Source of the DNA: an uncultured bacterium
GTDB lineage: Bacteria; Patescibacteriota; Minisyncoccia; Phycocordibacterales; UBA918
Reading direction: 5' to 3'
Length of the DNA stretch: 17,107 nucleotides
Assembly: GCA_913046815.1 (NCBI GenBank)
Contig: CAJWTE010000009.1
Span: 1 to 17,107, forward strand
In this document: in pieces, positions 12,382 to 17,107 of the stretch
Layout: every line of letters begins with the position of its first letter
Position numbering within the stretch: position 1 is the stretch's first letter
Position numbers and translations under genes: made by a program
The notes under the pieces: generated by a model
The model's database searches: none
What the model saw: only the letters and a program-made list of their open reading frames with translations
What the model was told of the DNA's origin: nothing

Positions 12382-13386
12382 CTACAGCAAACTTAATATT
12401 ACCTTGGCAAATTTGTCACCATCGTTTCTAAGTAGCGATCTTTTGATTGTGTCACCTTTCCTTTGTTGTACTGGCTCTTGGCTCAGTAAATCTTGCTTCA
12501 GTATCTCACCATATTCTGGTGCGCGGTTGAACTCCACTGGGAACTGGTTCTTTCTGGCGTAGTGCTTAAGTAGTTTAGGGTCGAGTTTAGCACTGTTGAA
12601 GCTGATGTAGTCGGGATGTTTGTCTGCGTACTTAACTATTTCCTCTACATGTTCAAATAGACCAAAGTCATCCGTCTGTCCCGGACGAGTCATGAGGTTT
12701 ACGTTATACAAGAGTTCGGCCTGGCTATTTTTTATTGCGTCACTTACTCCATCTATAATGAGTATAGAAATAAGACTGGAGTAAAGGTCTCCTGGACCTA
12801 GTACTATTAAGTCAGCTTGTTCAATTGCTACTTTGGCCTCTGATGAAATTTTCCCGACCGGGTTTGAACTAAGCTTCACAATTTTGTGACCATATCTATC
12901 TGAAGACGGTTCGTCTATCAAATGCTCTCCTTCTAGTACCATTCCGTCGTCGTATTCTGCGACCAAATGTATATTGTCTACTGTAACTGGTAATACGGTG
13001 CCTCTTACTTGCAGGAGGTTGCTGGCTGCTTTCACTGCGTTGGCTTCGTCGCCCAGCATCTCTGTTAACGCTGTCATAAATAAGTTGCCAAAGTTGTGTC
13101 CATAAAGACCGTTGCCTTTATCGAAGCGGTGTAGGAAAAGTTCACGAAGCAGTTTGTCTTGTTGGTTTGATTCTCGAGCTAGAGCGATCAACGCCATACG
13201 TACGTCACCCATTGGTAGTTGACCAAACTCGTCTCGCAAACGTCCGGTTGAACCTCCCGAGTCAGACATGTTTACCACCGCCGTCACACCAATTGCTTCG
13301 TGGTATTTTTTTAGTCCTCTAAGAATAGAGTGAATTCCGGTTCCTCCCCCCAGTACCACTACGGATTTTTTTCTTTCATTAGTCAT
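12382..13386 (-). CDS. yvcK: YvcK/CofD-like gluconeogenesis factor family protein
   Basis: YvcK-family proteins share the CofD fold, bind UDP-sugars and influence cell-wall precursor metabolism and cell shape in Bacillus and related bacteria. The 334-residue protein shows the nucleotide-binding GGGTG (13-17), the diagnostic NMSDSGGSTGRLRDEFG (39-55), PMGDVRMALIALA (58-70), GHNFGNLFM (96-104) and the later LGPGDLYSS segment. Length and motifs match YvcK, not the F420 enzyme CofD, and no F420 genes are seen. It is divergent from the Xer gene across only 25 bp. A good -35/-10 pair gives a leader of about 5 nt, so translation is nearly leaderless. A perfect hairpin lies downstream. Confidence 0.92.
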   Translation of the reverse strand: MTNERKKSVVVLGGGTGIHSILRGLKKYHEAIGVTAVVNMSDSGGSTGRLRDEFGQLPMGDVRMALIALARESNQQDKLLRELFLHRFDKGNGLYGHNFGNLFMTALTEMLGDEANAVKAASNLLQVRGTVLPVTVDNIHLVAEYDDGMVLEGEHLIDEPSSDRYGHKIVKLSSNPVGKISSEAKVAIEQADLIVLGPGDLYSSLISILIIDGVSDAIKNSQAELLYNVNLMTRPGQTDDFGLFEHVEEIVKYADKHPDYISFNSAKLDPKLLKHYARKNQFPVEFNRAPEYGEILKQDLLSQEPVQQRKGDTIKRSLLRNDGDKFAKVILSLL

Positions 13387-13396
13387 TTGTAACCAT

Positions 13397-13402
13397 GATA
13401 AT
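13397..13402 (+). promoter_or_regulatory. -10 element GATAAT of the Xer gene
   Basis: GATAAT lies 9 nt before the ATG at 13412, with a predicted start near 13409 and a leader of 3 nt. The -35 region is poor (TTTCAT, 13374-13379). The box overlaps the yvcK -10 on the other strand almost completely. Confidence 0.45.
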
Positions 13403-13426
13403 ATTTGACTAATGAAGCTCAGTCAA
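13398..13426 (-). promoter_or_regulatory. Promoter of yvcK inside the start of the Xer gene
   Basis: On the minus strand -35 TTGACT (13421-13426), exactly 17 bp, -10 TATTAT (13398-13403), predicted start near 13391 and a 5-nt leader. The -35 lies within the first codons of the divergent Xer gene. Confidence 0.65.
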
Positions 13427-14326
13427 TTGAAGCGCGAATTTTTAGAGTATTTAGAGATAGAGCGTGGCCGTAGTGTGAAGACTATCGAGAACTACGACCG
13501 TTACCTGACTCGTTTTTTTGAATTTCTTAAGAGTGATAATTTGTCTAAGGTGACTGAAGATCGGGTGCGAGAGTTTCGCCTATGGCTTAACCGACAAGAA
13601 GGTACAAAAGTAGGAGGCAGAGTGGAACCAATGAAACGCCGCACGCAGAATTATTACCTGATAGCCCTGAGAGCTTTTTTAAAGTTTTTGCGCAAAAGAG
13701 GGATTGAATCATTGTCACCTGAGCGCATAGAATTGGCTAAAGTACCGGAACGTTCATTAGACTTGATTACTTCAACTGAATTGCAGAGGTTAATGAAATC
13801 TCCAGATATTAAAACCTTGGTAGGTATGAGAGACAAGGCAATTTTTGAGTTACTTTTCTCTACCGGATTACGCGTATCCGAACTTTGTGGTTTGTCGATT
13901 GACGATGTGGACTTGACCCGAGATGAGTTTTCGGTACGTGGCAAAGGTGACAAAGTGCGGGTGGTCTTTCTTTCTCCGGAAGCTAAAATAGCCATTAAAC
14001 AATATCTAAAAAATCGCAAGGACATGTGCGATGCTATGTTTGTGCAGTATGGTAAAGCGGCAAAAAAGAGCACTGACTTACGCTTATCTCCCCGCTCAAT
14101 TCAACGAATCATAAAGCAACATGCTATTAACGCTGGCATTACTCGAAAGGTTACACCTCACGTGATTAGACATAGTTTTGCTACCGACCTGCTAAGTAAC
14201 GGTGCTGATCTACGTTCGGTACAAGCTCTTCTTGGTCATGCCAATATAGGTACGACTCAGGTGTATACTCATGTGACTGATAAGCATTTACGAGAGGTGC
14301 ATAAGAAGTTTCATAATAAAAAGTAG
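13412..14326 (+). CDS. Tyrosine recombinase of the XerC/XerD family
   Basis: A site-specific recombinase, most likely resolving chromosome dimers at dif with FtsK. The 304-residue length is standard. The SAM-like N-terminal domain covers about 1-105, with IENYDRYLTRFFEFL typical of Xer. The catalytic domain contains the complete set R154 (STGLRVSELCGL), K178 (VRGKGDKVR), H250 and R253 (HVIRHSFATDLL), H276 (LLGHANIGTTQ) and Tyr nucleophile Y285 (VYTH). It sits among core genes with no sign of an integrated element, which favours a housekeeping Xer over an integrase. It is the only Xer gene in the window, so a single-recombinase (XerH/XerS/XerA-like) system is possible. No dif site was recognised. 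XerC versus XerD cannot be decided here. Confidence 0.95.
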   Translation: MKLSQLKREFLEYLEIERGRSVKTIENYDRYLTRFFEFLKSDNLSKVTEDRVREFRLWLNRQEGTKVGGRVEPMKRRTQNYYLIALRAFLKFLRKRGIESLSPERIELAKVPERSLDLITSTELQRLMKSPDIKTLVGMRDKAIFELLFSTGLRVSELCGLSIDDVDLTRDEFSVRGKGDKVRVVFLSPEAKIAIKQYLKNRKDMCDAMFVQYGKAAKKSTDLRLSPRSIQRIIKQHAINAGITRKVTPHVIRHSFATDLLSNGADLRSVQALLGHANIGTTQVYTHVTDKHLREVHKKFHNKK

Positions 14327-14372
14327 AGAACCAACCTTTAACTTTAAAAAGCCGACGCAATTTTAGCACTAT

Positions 14373-14411
14373 AAAAAATAGCCTAAAGTAAGCAAACCCA
14401 GGCTATTTTTT
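14373..14411. terminator. Bidirectional terminator between convergent genes
   Basis: AAAAAATAGCCT (14373-14384) pairs with AGGCTATTTTTT (14400-14411) around a 15-nt loop. T-runs on both strands let it serve both the Xer gene (+) and the SurA-N gene (-), which converge here. Confidence 0.85.
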
Positions 14412-14434
14412 ATTGGTTACTACTACTCTTATAC

Positions 14435-15184
14435 TTATAAATAGGTTTCTATTGTTGCTTCGGCACGCAGACCTTCTACAAATTGTTGGATTAGTTGCTG
14501 CTGTTTTTGGTTTAAGACCTGTGCTTCTATTGCTTCTTGTACTTCTTCAAATGGTGGTAGTTCTTGTCCTAGACCAACCAACTCGTCGTACACATCCTGT
14601 ATCTCTGATGCTTCTACAGTTACTGCTTCTATGTCAACTTGGCTTCTTATGTACTTATCTACCAGTATCTGTTCTTCAATATTGGCCCTGAGTTCAGGCA
14701 CCTTTAGCCCCAAGCTTTCTATTTCTGCTAACAAGTTCTCTTCTCCTCCGTATTGGTCTATAAGTAGTTGCCAATCCGTATTAACCTCCTCTTCGTTCAC
14801 TTCTATTCCACTTGTTCCGGCACCTTGTACTAACAGTCTAGTATTTATAAGTGCATCCAGAGATTGTGATTTGATTAAGTCGAGCACTGCTTCGTCGTTA
14901 AGGTCTGCTCCTTGCGTTGCAGCTACGCTAGCCATTTGATCCATTGCCTCGTCGAGTTCTTTAGAGCCTATCTCCTCACCGTTAACTACTGCGACTGACG
15001 CACCGTCACTATTGGCGATTGTACTATAGATAAACCAGCCAAGCGCTACAACTATTACTACGGTAATTAAAGCTAATACTTTCTTGTCCCGCAGACAATT
15101 CATCAGTGAGTTTGAGTGAGTATCATTTGGTTTGTTTTCCTCTTCTACTTTCTCGACTTTAACGTTTTGGTTTTCATTCTCCAT
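14435..15184 (-). CDS. Membrane-anchored SurA N-terminal domain protein
   Basis: A 249-residue protein with a charged cytoplasmic N-terminus (1-30), one membrane segment at about 35-56 (LALITVVIVVALGWFIYSTI) and an extracytoplasmic helical region. From residue 66, VAVVNGEEIGSKELDEAMDQ is the typical start of a SurA/PrsA/PpiD chaperone domain, and the C-terminal helices (EEVQEAIEAQVLNQKQQQL) complete it. The parvulin PPIase domain normally inserted between these parts is absent, so this is a chaperone-only version that would help fold exported proteins at the membrane surface. Its own promoter gives a leader of about 9 nt with no Shine-Dalgarno. It is 64 nt downstream of the MBL-fold gene on the same strand. 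The family call is good; clients are unknown. Confidence 0.85.
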   Translation of the reverse strand: MENENQNVKVEKVEEENKPNDTHSNSLMNCLRDKKVLALITVVIVVALGWFIYSTIANSDGASVAVVNGEEIGSKELDEAMDQMASVAATQGADLNDEAVLDLIKSQSLDALINTRLLVQGAGTSGIEVNEEEVNTDWQLLIDQYGGEENLLAEIESLGLKVPELRANIEEQILVDKYIRSQVDIEAVTVEASEIQDVYDELVGLGQELPPFEEVQEAIEAQVLNQKQQQLIQQFVEGLRAEATIETYL

Positions 15185-15199
15185 ATATAAATTTATTTA

Positions 15200-15229
15200 A
15201 CTATACTAATAAGATAACACCTCAGACAA
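15200..15229 (-). promoter_or_regulatory. Predicted promoter of the SurA-N gene
   Basis: On the minus strand -35 TTGTCT (15224-15229), 18 bp, -10 TATAGT (15200-15205). The predicted start is near 15193, so the leader is about 9 nt of A/T. Confidence 0.5.
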
Positions 15230-15248
15230 AATTTTCAGCCTGTCTAAG

Positions 15249-15890
15249 TTAAAAATCCTTGGTCTCATTATTCTTCAGACTGATAAACTCTACGTCCTGT
15301 TCCTTCAAAATAGTCTCGAACATTCCATGTATCAGACTGGTACCTTCTTCGTTTAGAACATAATCATGCACAGGAAAAGCTTTTCCAGGATTTATGTCTA
15401 TTGCGTAAGCCATTGCTTCAGCTGATGAGCACCACGGCCCACTGACCGGTAGCGCTAGTACCGGCACTTCTTTCTCGGGGTTAGTGTAAGCGTCTCCCGG
15501 ACAAAACAATTCCTCGGCGACGAAGTAGCCAGTATTTTGTACTTGGCCGTAGTCTGCAAATATTTCTACATGTTGCCCGTCGTACGCTTCTATATATAGT
15601 CCGGCTAGTTCAGCGCTCTCTTTATCTTCAAGTAAGGTATATTCAATCTCTAGTTTAGCCAGTACCTCCCCTACTCCACTGTTGGTAACTACAATAGCTT
15701 CCGGATTGTTCTTGAGGATGGCTTGTAGCGATTCGGCGTGCAGATGGTCGGCGTGTTCGTGGGTAATTAAGATTAAGTCCAAGTCCATTAGTTCGTCTTG
15801 TTCACGACTAAAGCGGCCAGGGTCGGTCAGCACTCTCTTGCCATTAATTTCTATAAGTAGGCAGCACTGCCCAAATTTAGTGATTGTCAT
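15249..15890 (-). CDS. MBL-fold metal-dependent hydrolase (UlaG-like)
   Basis: A 213-residue metallo-beta-lactamase-fold protein of the UlaG/COG2220 type. It opens with MTITKFGQCCLLIEINGKRVLTDPG, the usual first strands of that group. The dinuclear metal motif THEHADHLH gives H44, H46, D48 and H49, followed by D133 (PGDAYTN) and H175 (PVHD). All expected ligands are therefore present and the enzyme should be active. Known relatives include L-ascorbate-6-phosphate lactonase and many uncharacterised hydrolases; the substrate cannot be read from sequence and no sugar genes are nearby. An extended -10 exactly 6 nt before the ATG predicts leaderless mRNA, with a palindrome at the -35 position. Confidence 0.88.
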   Translation of the reverse strand: MTITKFGQCCLLIEINGKRVLTDPGRFSREQDELMDLDLILITHEHADHLHAESLQAILKNNPEAIVVTNSGVGEVLAKLEIEYTLLEDKESAELAGLYIEAYDGQHVEIFADYGQVQNTGYFVAEELFCPGDAYTNPEKEVPVLALPVSGPWCSSAEAMAYAIDINPGKAFPVHDYVLNEEGTSLIHGMFETILKEQDVEFISLKNNETKDF

Positions 15891-15896
15891 AACCCC

Positions 15897-15905
15897 ATTC
15901 TAACA
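15897..15905 (-). promoter_or_regulatory. Extended -10 promoter of the MBL gene, leaderless geometry
   Basis: On the minus strand TGTTAGAAT is followed by 6 nt (GGGGTT) and the ATG at 15890, so the predicted +1 is the A of the start codon. GGGG here is too close to act as a Shine-Dalgarno. Confidence 0.6.
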
Positions 15906-15918
15906 TTTTTATTTATTT

Positions 15919-15933
15919 GCGTAGCTACTACGC
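15919..15933. promoter_or_regulatory. Palindrome GCGTAG-CTA-CTACGC at the MBL promoter
   Basis: Six-base arms around CTA cover about -29 to -43 relative to the predicted MBL start, where a -35 box would be. It could be an operator or activator site. No other signal was found between this and the terminator at 16021. Confidence 0.35.
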
Positions 15934-16020
15934 CACAAATCACAAAAACAAAAACCATGCACCTCATAAATCCCACAAAAGGTAACCTTATGTTTGTTTT
16001 AAATATGTAAAACAAATACG

Positions 16021-16066
16021 AAAAAGCCCGAGCGAAGCAAGGGCTTTTCCCTTGTTTTGCTCGGGC
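16021..16066 (-). terminator. Terminator of the 56-codon gene
   Basis: On the minus strand GCCCGAGC (16059-16066) pairs with GCTCGGGC (16026-16033), an AAAA/CTTC internal loop follows, and CAAGGG pairs with CCCTTG at the tip. Five U follow (A-run 16021-16025). It begins 3 nt after the stop codon. Confidence 0.85.
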
Positions 16067-16069
16067 AGT

Positions 16070-16240
16070 TTAAGCCGGCATTCTCTTAGGCTTTGCCTCC
16101 CGGTAGCCGGCAGTGCAACAGGCGTACCAGGTGCGTCTGGCGCCGGTCACCTTCACATCATAGCGGCGCGGGTAGGTTTTTACACAGTCACCGCATGTGA
16201 ATCGCGTCTTTTTTTTATTCCAACCTTGTTCTCTTGGCAT
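16070..16240 (-). CDS. Small basic Cys-containing (zinc-ribbon-like) protein, 56 residues
   Basis: A 56-residue protein beginning MPREQGWNKKKTRFTCGDC and ending EAKPKRMPA. CGDC (C16, C19) and a CC pair (C41, C42, in WYACCTAGY) with strands between them resemble a minimal zinc ribbon. Many Lys and Arg residues suggest nucleic-acid or ribosome contact. Support: AAAGGG (16247-16252) lies 6 nt before the ATG, and a textbook terminator begins 3 nt after the TAA. Counted by hand, the frame is about 54% GC (92 of 171), clearly above its neighbours, with codons such as CGC, GCC and GGC that are scarce around it. That suggests recent transfer or distinct selection. The opposite strand also has an open frame, but without a start signal or matching terminator. 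Specific function unknown. Confidence 0.72.
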   Translation of the reverse strand: MPREQGWNKKKTRFTCGDCVKTYPRRYDVKVTGARRTWYACCTAGYREAKPKRMPA

Positions 16241-16423
16241 CTCATTCCCTTTCTCGAAAATGTCTGTATGTGAGTAAATCGACTCCAGCGTTCTCGTTGC
16301 AATTTTAGCTCAATCACAGATAAGTCACATGTTTGTGTCTACCGCAAAATAACATCATGCCTTCCTCATGTTGGTGCCTCGATTCTGAGTAGAGTACGTT
16401 TTTATCATTTTATGTCAACATTT
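16241..16423. other. Intergenic region between the 56-codon gene and the exonuclease gene
   Basis: About 180 bp without a clear gene. For the minus strand there are two weak promoter options for the small gene: TAAAAT (16302-16307) with a poor -35, and a perfect TTGACA (16413-16418) with a poor -10 16 bp on. No tRNA or stable long hairpin was recognised. Confidence 0.4.
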
Positions 16424-16432
16424 TGTTATACT
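16424..16432 (+). promoter_or_regulatory. Extended -10 promoter of the exonuclease III gene, leaderless geometry
   Basis: TGTTATACT is followed by GTGCAA (6 nt) and then the GTG at 16439, so the predicted +1 is the G of the start codon. No Shine-Dalgarno is present. Confidence 0.6.
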
Positions 16433-16438
16433 GTGCAA

Positions 16439-17107
16439 GTGAAAATCTACTCATGGAACGTAAATGGGATTCGTGCGGTTGAAAACAAGGGAGCCTTAGA
16501 GGAATTTATTGTTACGCACGCCCCAGATGTGCTCTGTGTCCAAGAAACCAAAGCTCAAGAGGAGCAAGTTGCGGCGGTTTTTGCAAAAAAATACCCACAA
16601 TACAAGCAGTATTGGCATTCCGCGGAGAAAAAAGGTTACTCCGGCACTGCTATTTTTACTAAAATAGAGCCTAAACAGGCATTTTTCGGCTTACCAGATG
16701 ACGTGAAACACCGGTCTCATTTGGATGACAAATATGGGGACACTACCAATGAAGGGCGAGTTTTAACATTGGAATTCGATAAATTCTTTGTTTCTACCGT
16801 ATATACTCCAAATGCCAAAGAAGACTTGTCCCGTATTCCCATGCGTCAAGCCTGGGACCCAGCTTATTTAGAGTACATGAAACAGTTAGAAAGTAGGAAA
16901 CCGACTATATTCTGTGGTGACTTAAACGTGGCACACCGGGAAATAGACCTTGCTAGACCAAAAGAGAATAAGGGTAAAAAAGGATTTACAGACGAAGAGA
17001 GGGCAGGCTTACAAGCATATATAGACAATGGCTTTCTCGATACATTGCGAGTACTAGAAGCAGGTACCCCGGAGCTCTACACCTGGTGGAGCCATTGGGG
17101 TAAGGCA
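16439..17107 (+). CDS. Exodeoxyribonuclease III / AP endonuclease (ExoA/Xth type), 3' end outside window
   Basis: The first 223 codons of an EEP-fold exonuclease III, the base-excision-repair enzyme that cuts abasic sites and trims 3' blocks. The start MKIYSWNVNGIRA is the family N-terminus. Catalytic features are N7, E36 (VLCVQETKA), KKGYSGTAIFTK, the YTPNA segment and GDLNVAHREIDLARPKENKG with its D and N. The frame stays open to the window edge at TWWSHWGKA, where about 30-40 residues including the final catalytic His should follow. A GTG at 16433 is also in frame but would add only two residues and break the usual MKI start. It diverges from the 56-codon gene. Whether it is Xth or ExoA by name cannot be decided. 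Confidence 0.95.
   Translation, partial: MKIYSWNVNGIRAVENKGALEEFIVTHAPDVLCVQETKAQEEQVAAVFAKKYPQYKQYWHSAEKKGYSGTAIFTKIEPKQAFFGLPDDVKHRSHLDDKYGDTTNEGRVLTLEFDKFFVSTVYTPNAKEDLSRIPMRQAWDPAYLEYMKQLESRKPTIFCGDLNVAHREIDLARPKENKGKKGFTDEERAGLQAYIDNGFLDTLRVLEAGTPELYTWWSHWGKA

Noticed and set aside
16052..16273. 73-codon plus-strand frame opposite the 56-codon gene
   Set aside because: It starts inside the terminator and lacks a ribosome site; terminator polarity (U-run) and AAAGGG favour the minus strand.
16313..16375. Tiny minus-strand frames (MRKA and a 14-codon frame after AGGAAGG)
   Set aside because: The SD-like AGGAAGG is suggestive of a leader peptide, but the frames are too short and nothing downstream looks like attenuation.
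1..17107. CRISPR array, IS element, prophage, tRNA or rRNA, and alternative genetic code
   Set aside because: No regularly spaced direct repeats with unique spacers, no transposase or phage genes, no cloverleaf recognised by eye. UGA ends comM and the TrpR-like gene, so recoding of UGA to Gly, known in Gracilibacteria and SR1, is not supported.

Overview
The window reads as a chromosomal segment of a low-GC bacterium (low 40s % by eye) that uses the standard genetic code, with UGA serving as a stop. Gene content and style point to Candidate Phyla Radiation / Patescibacteria, most likely a Parcubacteria-type lineage. The reasons are compact housekeeping genes, a TrpR-like regulator with a basic tail, LysM-M23 and membrane-anchored SurA-N proteins, a DksA-ComM operon headed by an unrecognised membrane protein, and a PcrA-type helicase shorter than usual. 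The placement is inferred from style; no marker phylogeny was possible. I see no IS element, CRISPR array, tRNA or rRNA.

Layout. (1) 1-1700: rsmA (-) diverges from a TrpR/YerC-like regulator (+), whose promoter is followed by a clean palindrome; a strong terminator and a 21-bp perfect hairpin follow. (2) 1700-5000: a uvrD/pcrA helicase (-), then about 350 bp of regulatory-looking DNA with three CAATTGT copies exactly 27 bp apart, then a secreted LysM-LysM-M23 peptidoglycan hydrolase (+) whose start is unclear. (3) 5000-8600: a tight three-gene operon (-), unrecognised single-pass protein, DksA/TraR-like protein, ComM/YifB ATPase. (4) 8650-12280: RNA and ribosome genes on the minus strand, rpsO, a NYN (LabA/DUF88) putative RNase, a 34-codon small gene, and pnp with a structured leader. 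(5) 12280-14430: a second hairpin repeat, then yvcK (-) and a Xer recombinase (+) diverging from only 25 bp. (6) 14430-17107: a SurA-N protein (-), an MBL-fold hydrolase (-), a 56-codon Cys-containing small gene (-), and the start of an exonuclease III gene (+) cut by the window edge.

The genes are mostly core cell maintenance: 16S rRNA methylation, RNA decay, DNA repair, chromosome dimer resolution and cell-wall turnover. No large new system is evident. The most notable signals are regulatory and small-scale. Many genes have a recognisable -10 box placed so that the predicted transcript starts at, or a few bases before, the start codon and no Shine-Dalgarno is visible, which suggests widespread leaderless or near-leaderless mRNA. 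Against that background two short genes stand out, one with a strong and one with a partial Shine-Dalgarno, each followed immediately by a hairpin. There is also a probable autoregulatory operator for the TrpR-like protein and a family of GACAT/ATGTC-tipped intergenic hairpins.
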